Source: Ramlibacter pallidus (lineage in GTDB: Bacteria; Pseudomonadota; Gammaproteobacteria; Burkholderiales; Burkholderiaceae_C). Taken from it: DNA of 64,000 bases. The stretch spans positions 372,001-436,000 of the forward strand of contig NZ_JADDIV010000002.1 in the NCBI RefSeq assembly GCF_015070875.1, written 5' to 3'. The notes beneath the pieces were generated by a model. It was not told the DNA's origin. It saw only the letters and a list, made by a program, of their open reading frames with translations, and did not search any database. Of the stretch, positions 1-8,251 are shown piece by piece. The position numbers and the translations under genes were made by a program. The number at the start of each line of letters is the position of its first letter. Position 1 is the stretch's first letter.

Positions 1-264
1 AATGCCAGCCGGGCGCAGGCCCTGCTGCAAAGGGTGCTGGCCGACCCCGCGGGGGAGGCGCAGCCCTTGCACCCTTATGCACGCGTGCTCGCGGCGCAGA
101 TCGCCGAGCAGCGGCGCGTGGACGAACAGGCCGAGCGGCAGGCGCAGCAGCTGCGCGAGGCCCAGCGGCGCATCGAGCAGCTGAACGACCGGCTGGAGGC
201 CGTGCGCGCCATCGAACGCAGCCTGCCCGGCGCGCCGCGCGCTCCGGCGCCGAGATCCCCATGA
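1..264 (+). CDS. C-terminal part of a small coiled-coil protein preceding glrR (partial)
   Basis: The reading frame is open from the left edge of the window and stops at a TGA that overlaps the glrR start codon (ATGA). The visible 87 residues are Ala-, Gln-, Arg- and Glu-rich with heptad-like spacing (for example QAQQLREAQRRIEQLNDRLE), so a coiled coil is likely, and the end is Pro/Ala-rich. In many proteobacteria a small protein (QseG/YfhG in enterics) lies between the GlrK sensor and the GlrR regulator, and this gene holds that position. Its N-terminus and any signal peptide lie outside the window, so the QseG-like role is inferred from context only. Confidence 0.6.
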   Translation, partial: NASRAQALLQRVLADPAGEAQPLHPYARVLAAQIAEQRRVDEQAERQAQQLREAQRRIEQLNDRLEAVRAIERSLPGAPRAPAPRSP

Positions 265-1658
265 CCGGCCCGAACGCCGCACGCCTGCTCGTCGTCGACG
301 ACGACGGCGACATGCTGCGGCTGCTGTCCATGCGGCTGGAGGCCGCCGGCTACCGTGTCGCCACGGCGGGCTCGGCCGAAGCCGCGCTCGCACAGCTCGA
401 CGTCGAACGGCCGCAGCTGGTGATCAGCGACGTGCGCCTGCCCGGGCGCGACGGCCTGGCGCTGTTCGACGAGGTGCGCCAGCGCCATCCTTCGCTGCCG
501 GTGATCCTGCTCACCGCGCATGGCACCATCCCGGACGCCATCGAGGCCACGCGGCGCGGCGTCTTCACCTATCTCACCAAGCCGTACGACAGCAAGGAGT
601 TGCTGGAGCGGGTCGCACAGGCGCTCGCGCTGCACGCGCCGGCCCCAGCGAGCCCGCAGGCCGAGGAGAAATGGCGCGCGGACATCATCAGCCGCTCCGC
701 GCGCATGGCGGACCTGCTGGCCGAGGCGCGGATGGTGGCGCGGTCCGACGCCAGCGTGCTGCTGCGCGGCGACAGCGGCAGCGGCAAGGAGATGCTGGCG
801 CGCGCCATCCACCGCGCCAGCGCCCGCGCGGCCAAGCCCTTCATCGCGGTGAACTGCGGCGCCATCCCCGAGGCGCTGCTGGAGTCCGAGCTGTTCGGCC
901 ACGTGAAAGGGGCCTTCACCGACGCCGTCGCCAACCACAAGGGCCTGTTCCAGGCGGCCGACGGCGGCACGCTGCTGCTCGACGAGATCGGCGACATGCC
1001 GCCGGCCCTGCAGGTCAAGCTGCTGCGCGTGCTGCAGGAACGCGCGGTGCGGCCCGTGGGTTCGAGCCAGTCGCACCCGGTCGACGTGCGCATCCTTTCC
1101 GCCACCCACCGCGACCTCGAGGCCGCGATGGCCGCCGGCCAGTTCCGCGAAGACCTCTACTACCGCCTCAACGTCGTGACGCTCACGCTGCCGACGCTGG
1201 CCGAGCGGCGCGAGGACATCCCGCTGCTGGCGAACCACTTCCTCAACAAGCTGGCCGCCAAGTACGGCCGGCGCCTCTCGGGTTTCGCGCCCGAGGCATT
1301 GAAGGCGCTGATCGCCGCGCCCTGGCCGGGCAACGTGCGCCAGCTCTACAACGTGGTGGAGCAGGTCTGCGCGCTGGCGACCACGCCGCTGGTGCCATTG
1401 GCCCTGGTGCAGCGCGCGCTGCGCGTGCCTTCGGTGCAGGTCCTGACCTATGCCGAGGCCAAGCAGCGCTTCGAACGCGACTACCTGGTGGGTTTGCTCA
1501 AGCTCACCGACGGCAACGTCGCGGACGCGGCGCGCCTGGCCGACCGCAACCGGACCGAGTTCTACCGCCTGCTGCAAAAGCATGAGCTGACCCCTGGCCA
1601 TTTCCAGTCGCAGGCCGGCGACCGTGCCGTGTCGCCGTCCGGCGACGACGGCAAGTAG
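261..1658 (+). CDS. glrR: Sigma-54-dependent response regulator GlrR/QseF
   Basis: 465-residue NtrC-family activator with three domains. A receiver domain covers about residues 8-120, with acidic pocket D13-D15, phosphoacceptor D57 and Lys in LTKPYD. An AAA+ sigma-54 interaction domain covers about 145-375, with Walker A GDSGSGKE at 170-177 and Walker B LLLDEIGD. A Fis-type helix-turn-helix ends the protein (NRTEFYRLLQKHEL). The HTH and the stretch PLLANHFL match my memory of enterobacterial GlrR. The sigma-54 contact loop reads GAFTDA (217-222) rather than the usual GAFTGA. It would be phosphorylated by a GlrK-like kinase expected just upstream of the window. The start overlaps the preceding stop by 4 bp, implying translational coupling. 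Confidence 0.9.
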   Translation: MTGPNAARLLVVDDDGDMLRLLSMRLEAAGYRVATAGSAEAALAQLDVERPQLVISDVRLPGRDGLALFDEVRQRHPSLPVILLTAHGTIPDAIEATRRGVFTYLTKPYDSKELLERVAQALALHAPAPASPQAEEKWRADIISRSARMADLLAEARMVARSDASVLLRGDSGSGKEMLARAIHRASARAAKPFIAVNCGAIPEALLESELFGHVKGAFTDAVANHKGLFQAADGGTLLLDEIGDMPPALQVKLLRVLQERAVRPVGSSQSHPVDVRILSATHRDLEAAMAAGQFREDLYYRLNVVTLTLPTLAERREDIPLLANHFLNKLAAKYGRRLSGFAPEALKALIAAPWPGNVRQLYNVVEQVCALATTPLVPLALVQRALRVPSVQVLTYAEAKQRFERDYLVGLLKLTDGNVADAARLADRNRTEFYRLLQKHELTPGHFQSQAGDRAVSPSGDDGK

Positions 1659-1835
1659 TTGATCCGCAAGGCTTTTCTTCCACTCGCCTGGATGGGCTGT
1701 CGCCGTGCGGCGACAAAAACGCCGCTGCGGCGCAGCAATCTTCGGGAAAACCCGAACTGCCGAGCTGATGAACCGCGCAAGTCCCTGATCTAGAAGGACA
1801 ATTTCCGCTGGCACGGGCCTTGCCCTGTGGCCTGC

Positions 1836-3383
1836 ATGAAAGCGTTGTTCCGTCTGCTGCGGCTGCTGGCCCTGCCCGTCGTGGCCGTGCTGCCGCAGGC
1901 CGCCACGGCGCAGTCCGCGCCGGTGCCCGCCTTCGACTTCGAAGGTGTCGCGGCGATCGCGCGCGAACGCGCCGCCCGGCCGCACCGGCCCGACGCCGCG
2001 CCGCTGCCCCCCGAGCTGGGCGCGCTGGACTACGACGCCTACCGCGACATCCGCTTCCGTCCGGACCGCGCGCTCTGGCGCGAAGCCCAGCTGCCGTTCG
2101 AAACGCAGTTCTTCCATCGCGGGCTGTACCAGCGCGAACAGGTGCGCGTGCACGAACTGCACGAAGGCCAGGCGCGCCCCGTCCCCTACGCCAGCGGCGA
2201 CTACGACTTCGGCCGCAACGCCTTGCAGCCGCAGTCCTGGGCCGACCTCGGGCACGCCGGCCTGCGCATCCACTATCCGCTGAACACGCCGCAGTACAAG
2301 GACGAACTGGTCGTCTTCCTGGGCGCGAGCTACTTCCGGGCGCTCGGCCAGGGGCAGCAGTACGGCCTGTCCGCCCGCGGGCTGGCGATCGATACGGTGG
2401 GCGGCAGCGGCGAGGAGTTCCCGCGCTTCACGGACTTCTGGCTGCAGCGGCCCGCGCCGGACGCACGGCAGGTCACGCTCTACGCGCTGCTCGAATCGCC
2501 GCGCGCCACCGGCGCCTACCGCTTCGACATCGTCCCCGGCGAGCAGACCGTCACGCGCGTGCAGGCGCGCATCTTCCTGCGCGCGCCCGTCGCGCGACTG
2601 GGGATCGCGCCGCTCACGAGCATGTTCCTCTCCGGCGAGAACCAGCCGCGGCCGGGCGACTTCCGTCCCGAGGTGCACGATTCCGACGGGCTGATGGTCG
2701 CCGCCGGCAACGGCGAGTGGCTGTGGCGGCCGCTGCAGAACCCGCGCCGCACCAGCGTCAACAGCTTCGCCGTGCAGCAGCTGCGCGGCTTCGGCCTGAT
2801 GCAGCGGGACCGCGCGTTCGCCAGCTACGAGGACACCGAGGCCCGCTACGAACGGCGTCCCAGCGCCTGGGTCCGGCCTCTGTCCGACTGGGGACCCGGC
2901 CGCGTGGAGCTGCTGCAGCTGGCCACGCCCGACGAAACGCACGACAACATCGCCGCCTACTGGGTGCCGGACCGCGTGCCGGCGCCGGGCGAGCCGCTGG
3001 ACCTCGCCTACGAGATCGCCTGGCAGGGCGACGCGCAGCAGCAGCCCCCGGGCAGCCGCGTCGTGCAGTCGCGCCGCGGCGTCGGCTACACGCGCCTGAC
3101 GCCGCTGGAGCTGTCGGCGCAGGTCCAGTACGTCCTCGACTTCGAAGGCCCCGCCCTGGCGGCGCTGCCGCCCGGTGCGCCGGTGCGCGCCGTCGCCAGC
3201 GCCGACGACAACGGCCGCGTCCTCGAAGCCATCGCCTATCCGCATCCCGCCGGCCAGCGCTGGCGCCTCACCCTGCGCGTGCAGCGCCTGGACCCTTCGC
3301 GGCCGGTCGAACTGCGCGCCTTCCTGCAACACGACACCCACATCCTGAGCGAGACATGGAGCAACATCATCCTTCCCGAGTGA
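1836..3383 (+). CDS. opgG: Periplasmic glucan biosynthesis protein OpgG (MdoG)
   Basis: About 515 residues, matching OpgG in length. A Sec signal peptide (MKALFRLLRLLALPVVAVLP..ATAQ) is followed by the family's features: the N-terminal FDFEGVAAIARERA segment, the DYDAYRDIRFRP motif, and the FLGASYFRALG and GLSARGLAIDT blocks. OpgG acts in the periplasm in the branching and maturation of osmoregulated periplasmic glucans made by OpgH. The start is uncertain: an in-frame GTG lies 9 bp upstream at 1827 and neither has a strong Shine-Dalgarno. I prefer the ATG because it begins the signal peptide directly. The 3' end overlaps opgH by 28 bp, as in a coupled opgGH operon. Confidence 0.93.
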   Translation: MKALFRLLRLLALPVVAVLPQAATAQSAPVPAFDFEGVAAIARERAARPHRPDAAPLPPELGALDYDAYRDIRFRPDRALWREAQLPFETQFFHRGLYQREQVRVHELHEGQARPVPYASGDYDFGRNALQPQSWADLGHAGLRIHYPLNTPQYKDELVVFLGASYFRALGQGQQYGLSARGLAIDTVGGSGEEFPRFTDFWLQRPAPDARQVTLYALLESPRATGAYRFDIVPGEQTVTRVQARIFLRAPVARLGIAPLTSMFLSGENQPRPGDFRPEVHDSDGLMVAAGNGEWLWRPLQNPRRTSVNSFAVQQLRGFGLMQRDRAFASYEDTEARYERRPSAWVRPLSDWGPGRVELLQLATPDETHDNIAAYWVPDRVPAPGEPLDLAYEIAWQGDAQQQPPGSRVVQSRRGVGYTRLTPLELSAQVQYVLDFEGPALAALPPGAPVRAVASADDNGRVLEAIAYPHPAGQRWRLTLRVQRLDPSRPVELRAFLQHDTHILSETWSNIILPE

Positions 3384-5335
3384 GCGCCGCACAGGCGCCC
3401 GGCCGCTCCCGCCTGCGCGAGGAGCGCCACCCGAATTCCGTCACCGCGCCGCCGATCCGGCGCGGCTCGATGCCGCCGCGTCCCTGGCGCGGGTTCTGGA
3501 ACGGCGTGGGGACCGCGCTGCTGTCCGGAGCGGACCGCCTGCTGCCAGGCGGCGCGCGTCCCGCCGCGCGCGAAGTGCGCGAGCCGTGGCAGGACGCGGC
3601 CGCGCGCCGCCGCCTGGTCTTCGCGCTGCTGACGCTGGTCACGACCAGCGTGGCCAGCTGGCTGTTCGCGCAGGCGCAGCCCGACTACGGCAACGAATTC
3701 CTCGAATGGGGCCAGATCGCGCTGTTCGCCATCCTCTCCACCTGGGTGGTGACCGGCTTCGTCACGGCGCTCATGGGCTTCTGGGTCAGCCTGTTCGGCG
3801 ACGCCGCCTCCGTGTCCGCGCGCGCCGTGCAGCACCACGGCATCGCACCCGACGCCCGGACCGCGATCATCATGCCGATCTGCAACGAGGACGTCGCAAC
3901 CGTCTTCGCCGGGCTGCGCGCGACCTGCGAATCGGTGGCCGGCACCGGCCACGCGCCGGTGTTCGACGTGTTCGTGCTGTCCGACAGCAACGACCCGGCC
4001 ATCATCGCCGCCGAACGCGCCGCCTGGGCGGACCTGCGCGCCGCGCTCGCGGGCCATCCGCAGCAGCCGCAGATCGAGGTCTACTACCGCCTGCGCCAGC
4101 GCCGCACGCACCGCAAGGCGGGCAACGTCGCCGACTTCTGCCGGCGCTGGGGCAAGGACTACCGTTACATGGTGGTGCTGGACGCCGACAGCGTGATGAG
4201 CGGCGACTGCATCGCCACCCTGGTCAAGCTGATGGAGGCGCACCCGCGCGCCGGCATCATCCAGACCGCCAGCCAGGCCGTCGGCCATGCCACGCTGCAT
4301 GCGCGCGCGCAGCAGTTCGCCTCGCGCGTCACGGGCCGCCTGTTCACGCTGGGCATGCAGTTCTGGCAGCTGGGCGAGTCGCACTACTGGGGCCACAACG
4401 CGATCCTGCGCGTCGAGCCTTTCATGCGGCATTGCGCGCTGGCGCCCATCCCGGGCCGTGGCGGCCTCTGCGGCCCCATCCTGTCCCACGACTTCGTCGA
4501 AGCCGCGCTGATGCGCCGCGCCGGCTACCACGTGTGGCTGGTGTCCGACCTGGAAGGCAGCTACGAGCAGCAGCCGCCCGACCTGCTGTCGGAGCTGCAG
4601 CGCGACCGGCGCTGGTGCCAGGGCAACCTGCAGAACTCGCGGTTGATCGCCGAGCCCGGCCTGCACCGCGTGCACCGCGCGATGTTCGCCATCGGCGCCA
4701 TGTCGTATCTCTCCGCGCCGCTCTGGCTCGCGTTCCTGACCTTCGGCACCGTGCTGTGGATGACCGGCGCCGCGATCGAGCCGGGCTGGCATGCGGTGCC
4801 CGCGGAACTGCGCAGCCTGTGGCTGTGGACGCTGGCGATGCTGTTCATGCCGCGCGTGCTGGGGCTGGCCGCCGTGTTCCTGAAGCGCGGCCAGAACGGC
4901 TTCGGCGGCACGCTGCCGCTGCTGGGCAGCGCGGTGGTCGAGACGGTGATGGCGCTGCTGCAGGCGCCGGTGCGCATGCTGGCGCATTCGCTGTTCGTGC
5001 TGGTGGCGCTGACCGGCTGGAAGCTGGAATGGAAGTCGCCCCCGCGCGAAGCCTCGGGCCTGTCCTGGGGCCAGGCCGCGCGCCGCCTCGCACCGATGAC
5101 GGCGCTGGTCGCGGTGCACGGGACCGCGCTGGCCGCGATCCAGCTCGGCGCGCTGGTGTGGCTGGCACCGGTGGCGCTGCCGCTGCTGCTGGCGGTGCCG
5201 CTGGCCGTGCTGACCAGCCACGTCGCGCTCGGCGACTGGATGCGAGCGCGCGGCGTGCTGGTGATCCCGGAAGAGTCGCGTTCGCCCGCGGTGCTGCGGC
5301 GCGCGTGGCGGCATGCAGGTTTGCTGGCCGCGTAA
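3356..5335 (+). CDS. opgH: Glucan biosynthesis glucosyltransferase OpgH (MdoH)
   Basis: 659-residue polytopic inner-membrane GT2 glucosyltransferase that uses UDP-glucose to make the beta-1,2-glucan backbone of osmoregulated periplasmic glucans. A cytoplasmic N-terminal tail is followed by two membrane segments (around LVFALLTLVTTSVASWLF and IALFAILSTWVVTGFVTA). The glycosyltransferase core has DSNDPA, the DxD motif in VVLDADSVMSGD and the QxxRW motif QRDRRWCQGN. Several hydrophobic helices end the protein. The start (ATGGAGC) lies inside the end of opgG, 28 bp before its stop. An intrinsic terminator follows at 5373-5395. Longer readings of this frame begin inside opgG and are not credible. 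Confidence 0.93.
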   Translation: MEQHHPSRVSAAQAPGRSRLREERHPNSVTAPPIRRGSMPPRPWRGFWNGVGTALLSGADRLLPGGARPAAREVREPWQDAAARRRLVFALLTLVTTSVASWLFAQAQPDYGNEFLEWGQIALFAILSTWVVTGFVTALMGFWVSLFGDAASVSARAVQHHGIAPDARTAIIMPICNEDVATVFAGLRATCESVAGTGHAPVFDVFVLSDSNDPAIIAAERAAWADLRAALAGHPQQPQIEVYYRLRQRRTHRKAGNVADFCRRWGKDYRYMVVLDADSVMSGDCIATLVKLMEAHPRAGIIQTASQAVGHATLHARAQQFASRVTGRLFTLGMQFWQLGESHYWGHNAILRVEPFMRHCALAPIPGRGGLCGPILSHDFVEAALMRRAGYHVWLVSDLEGSYEQQPPDLLSELQRDRRWCQGNLQNSRLIAEPGLHRVHRAMFAIGAMSYLSAPLWLAFLTFGTVLWMTGAAIEPGWHAVPAELRSLWLWTLAMLFMPRVLGLAAVFLKRGQNGFGGTLPLLGSAVVETVMALLQAPVRMLAHSLFVLVALTGWKLEWKSPPREASGLSWGQAARRLAPMTALVAVHGTALAAIQLGALVWLAPVALPLLLAVPLAVLTSHVALGDWMRARGVLVIPEESRSPAVLRRAWRHAGLLAA

Positions 5336-5372
5336 GTCGACCTCTCTCCTGCACAGCCACCCTCGCGTGCAA

Positions 5373-5395
5373 AGCGGCCCACGGGCCGCTTTTTT
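5373..5395 (+). terminator. Rho-independent terminator after opgGH
   Basis: Perfect 8-bp stem AGCGGCCC (5373-5380) and GGGCCGCT (5383-5390) around AC, followed by five further T residues. It lies 38 bp after the opgH stop and fits a strong intrinsic terminator on the plus strand. Confidence 0.85.
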
Positions 5396-5550
5396 CATGG
5401 GGCAGGCAGCGTGCGGCGGACGTGGCACAGCAATCAACGGTTGCACGATGACCTGTTGGTTTTTGTCTCGCAACGGGCCAAACCGCCCCAGGCCGCTCTG
5501 CTCTTCCCGATACTCCGCCTTCGCATTTGATCGTCGTTCGGAGCTTCATC

Positions 5551-6375
5551 GTGAAACCACAAGAGTCATCCTTCTTCCGCCACCGCCTGCATGCGGTCGG
5601 CCTCGCCGTGCTCGGCGCCACCCTCGGCGCACCGGCCATGGCGCAATGGGCGCAGTGGTCGCAAAGCGGCTATGTGGGCGGCAGCATCGGCGCCACCCAG
5701 TCCCGCTTCGACAACGCGCCGGCGACCTCGCCGCCCACGGCGCTGACCTCGACCAGCGAGGACGACAGCGAGATCGGCGGCAAGCTGTTCCTCGGTTACC
5801 AGTTCCACCGCAACTTCGCGGTGGAAGCCGGCCTGTTCCACCTGGGCAGCTTCGACTACGCGTATGGCGGCCCGGCGGGCACCATCAGCGGCACCTCGCG
5901 CTTCCGCGGATTGAATCTCGACCTGGTCGGCACCCTCCCGATCACCGACCGCTTCTCGGGCATCGCGCGCATCGGCGCCGCCTACACGCAGACCCGCTCG
6001 AGCGTCGCGACCACCGGCGCCATCGGCGGCGGCGGCACGAGCAGCGACCGGAACTGGGGCCCGAAGATCGGCGTCGGCCTGGAGTACGCCTTCACGCCCA
6101 CCCTGTCGATGCGCGCCGAACTGGAGCGCTACCGTGTCGAGGACCGCGCGCGCGGCCGCGACTATGTCGACATGGCTTCGATCGGCCTGGTCTACCGCTT
6201 CGGCGCGCCGGCGCCGACCATGACGCGCGTCGTCTCGCCGCCGCCCCCGCCTCCGCCGCCGCCCCCGCGGGCTGTCGCGGTGCCGCCCCCGCCGCCGGCG
6301 GTGCAACCGCCTCCGCCCCCGCCGCCGCCGGCCCCCGCACCCGCACCGCTGCCGGCCAGGCCGTACCGCAACTGA
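5551..6375 (+). CDS. OmpA-like outer-membrane beta-barrel protein with polyproline tail
   Basis: About 274 residues. A signal peptide (HAVGLAVLGATLGAPAMA, then QWAQW) precedes an eight-strand OmpA/OprF-type barrel over about residues 40-215. Its strands include GYVGGSIGATQS, IGGKLFLGYQF, FAVEAGLFHLGSF, WGPKIGVGLEYAF and MASIGLVYRFG. The final 60 residues are nearly all Pro, Ala and Val. In full-length OmpA proteins such a hinge leads to a peptidoglycan-binding domain, but here the gene stops right after it. The GTG start has GGAG eight bases upstream; an in-frame TTG at 5527 lacks this. A conventional terminator follows, so the short form looks genuine rather than an edge effect. Confidence 0.8.
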   Translation: MKPQESSFFRHRLHAVGLAVLGATLGAPAMAQWAQWSQSGYVGGSIGATQSRFDNAPATSPPTALTSTSEDDSEIGGKLFLGYQFHRNFAVEAGLFHLGSFDYAYGGPAGTISGTSRFRGLNLDLVGTLPITDRFSGIARIGAAYTQTRSSVATTGAIGGGGTSSDRNWGPKIGVGLEYAFTPTLSMRAELERYRVEDRARGRDYVDMASIGLVYRFGAPAPTMTRVVSPPPPPPPPPPRAVAVPPPPPAVQPPPPPPPPAPAPAPLPARPYRN

Positions 6376-6387
6376 CGGCCAACACGC

Positions 6388-6407
6388 AAACCCGCTTCGG
6401 CGGGTTT
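6388..6407. terminator. Bidirectional terminator between convergent genes
   Basis: Perfect hairpin AAACCCGC, TTCG loop, GCGGGTTT. The 8-bp stem with a stable tetraloop is flanked by A on one side and T on the other. It sits between the ends of the OmpA-like gene and the minus-strand L,D-transpeptidase gene, so it can serve both. Confidence 0.75.
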
Positions 6408-6420
6408 GTCGATGGTGCGG

Positions 6421-7146
6421 TCAGGGACGCTGGAAAGCGGCCGCCGTCGACGCGTGCACGACGCGGGGCGCGTCCACGTCGTACGAGCCGAACAGTTCCT
6501 GCGGGCGCCGCTGTTCCGGCAGGATGTAGACCACGCCGCCTCCCGCGAACGCCGGCCGCACCACGCCGTCGTAGAAGGCCGCGGGCACGTTGATGCAGCC
6601 ATACGTGATGCGGCGGTCGCCCGCGACCTGGCTGGCCAGGCGCTGCAGCCGCCGCTCCTGCGGCACGTTCGTCACCACGCGGTGCAGCGCGAGCGCGTTC
6701 TGGTAGTCCACCCAGAGGATGTCCTCGCCCTTGGGCCCCACGCCCATGCGGGCTTCGAAGCGGCCGGCCGGCGTCGTCCGTTCCTCCGGCCGGATGCTGG
6801 CGATGGGACGCTCACCGATGCCGGGCACGGACAGGTCGCCCGGCGCGGAACCCACGAGTGCCGCTGTCGCTCCCAGCAGCCCGCCCTGCGCGTCGAACAC
6901 GTAGAGCCGGCCATGGACCTTGTCCACCACGGCGAAGGGCCGGCCCTGCGGGTCGCGCGAGTGCACCGCCCAGTCCGCCACGTGGCGCACTTCCGGCGAA
7001 GCGCCTTCATGCCCGGCTTCCGCGACCTTGGCCGAGCGCAGGCTCTCGCCGCCTTGCTGCGCAAGGGCGTGCGTGCCGTGCAGCGCGACCATGCACGCCA
7101 CCCACACCGCCACGGCCGACACCGGATACCTCGCCAACGGGCGCAT
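6421..7146 (-). CDS. L,D-transpeptidase family protein (YkuD domain)
   Basis: 241 residues with an N-terminal signal sequence (VSAVAVWVACMVALHGTHALAQ). The YkuD catalytic signature is visible: H155 in ALHRVVTN and Cys184 in ITYGCINVP. The family forms 3-3 cross-links in peptidoglycan or attaches lipoproteins to it, acting in the periplasm through a Cys acyl-enzyme. TTPAGRF and ILWVDYQNALALH are the usual substrate-groove segments. No LysM or other wall-binding domain is present. The ATG start is preceded by GGGAGG. The residue before GCIN is Tyr rather than the common His, a conservative variant seen in some subfamilies. Confidence 0.82.
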   Translation of the reverse strand: MRPLARYPVSAVAVWVACMVALHGTHALAQQGGESLRSAKVAEAGHEGASPEVRHVADWAVHSRDPQGRPFAVVDKVHGRLYVFDAQGGLLGATAALVGSAPGDLSVPGIGERPIASIRPEERTTPAGRFEARMGVGPKGEDILWVDYQNALALHRVVTNVPQERRLQRLASQVAGDRRITYGCINVPAAFYDGVVRPAFAGGGVVYILPEQRRPQELFGSYDVDAPRVVHASTAAAFQRP

Positions 7147-7286
7147 CGTCTCGCCTCCCTGTGCAGAACTGAGGCGAGATTCTTCGGCGCGCGCGCACGC
7201 GTCCGCGTGGCTCCGCAGGCAGCAGCGCGCGCCGGATCGCGCGCGAGATCAGGAAGGACGGCGCCTACAGCGGCGCGAAGCGGCGG

Positions 7287-8249
7287 CTATTCGATGCGCG
7301 CGCCGGACGCCTTGACGATGGCGCCGGCGGAGTCCCAGTCGGCGCGCAGCAGCTTCTGGAACTCGTCCGGGGACAGCGTGCCGCCCTCGACGCCCAGGCG
7401 CGTCAGGCGCTCCTGCACCACCGGGTCCTGCAGCACCTTGTTGATCGCGGCGTTGAGGCGATCGACTTCGGCCTTCGGCGTCCCCGCAGGCGCCAGCACG
7501 CCGATCCAGGAATCGAACTTGTAGCCGGGGACGCCGGCCTCCGCCACGGTGGGCAGCTCCGGCATGAACTTGGACCGCTGCGTGCCGGTATAGGCCAGGA
7601 TCTTCAGCCGCGCATCCGACTTGAACCCGGTCACGCCGATCAGCGACGAGGTCACGCCCTGCACGCGGCCGGCCAGCACCTCGTTGACGGCATCGCCGGT
7701 GGACTTCATCGGCACGTGCTGCATCTCGAGGCCGGCCTTCGCGAGGAAGTAGGCCATGCCCATGTGCGTCGCGCTGCCGTTGCCGGCCGACGCGTAGTTC
7801 ATCTGCCCGGGCTTCGCCTTCAGCAGCTTCACGTAGTCGGCGAGCGTGTTCACGCCCAGGTTGCCGGGCGCGGCAATCACGTAGCCGGAGTTGCCGACGT
7901 ACGAGACGCCGACGAAATCCTTCACCGGGTCGTAGGCCAGCTTGCTGTACAGGTGGCCGGCCAGGGTGTGGCTGGCCGCCGCCAGCACCAGCGTGTTGCC
8001 GTCGGCGGGCGCCTTCGCGACCGCGGCCGTGCCGACGGTGCCGCCGGCGCCGGGGCGGTTCTCCACCACGACGGAGGCGCCCAGCGCCTGCCCCAGTTCG
8101 GCGTTGAAGGTGCGCGCCACGGTGTCCTGCACCGCGCCGGGGCCGAAGGGCACCACGAGGCGGATCACGCGCTGGGCGAATGCGGGCGAGGCCGCGGCGG
8201 CCGCGAGGACGAGGGCGACGGTGGCGCGGCGGAAGACGAGGTTCGGCAT
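7287..8249 (-). CDS. Bug-family tripartite tricarboxylate transporter substrate-binding protein
   Basis: 320 residues. A signal peptide (TVALVLAAAAASPAFA) precedes the Bug/TctC fold: IRLVVPFGPGAVQDTVAR, VVVENRPGAGGTVGTAAVAKAPADG, MNYASAGNGSATHMG and PELPTVAEAGVPGYKFDSWIG. Bug proteins are periplasmic receptors for carboxylates and related acids, very numerous in Burkholderiales and usually unlinked to a permease. The gene begins 2 bp after the stop of the upstream M20 amidohydrolase gene, with AGGAG inside that gene's end, so the two are probably co-transcribed. A deacylation product is a plausible ligand, but that is inference. Confidence 0.88.
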   Translation of the reverse strand: MPNLVFRRATVALVLAAAAASPAFAQRVIRLVVPFGPGAVQDTVARTFNAELGQALGASVVVENRPGAGGTVGTAAVAKAPADGNTLVLAAASHTLAGHLYSKLAYDPVKDFVGVSYVGNSGYVIAAPGNLGVNTLADYVKLLKAKPGQMNYASAGNGSATHMGMAYFLAKAGLEMQHVPMKSTGDAVNEVLAGRVQGVTSSLIGVTGFKSDARLKILAYTGTQRSKFMPELPTVAEAGVPGYKFDSWIGVLAPAGTPKAEVDRLNAAINKVLQDPVVQERLTRLGVEGGTLSPDEFQKLLRADWDSAGAIVKASGARIE

Positions 8250-8251
8250 GT

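Noticed and set aside
1698..1719. Hairpin TGTCGCCG/CGGCGACA followed by A5 after glrR, considered as a terminator
   Set aside because: The run is A, not T, on the plus strand, and the loop is only two bases; it is at best an inverted repeat.
75..3392. 1105-residue open frame on the minus strand across glrR and opgG
   Set aside because: Arg/Gly/His-rich translation with no domains, antisense to two well-supported genes; typical of GC-rich DNA in which stop codons are rare.
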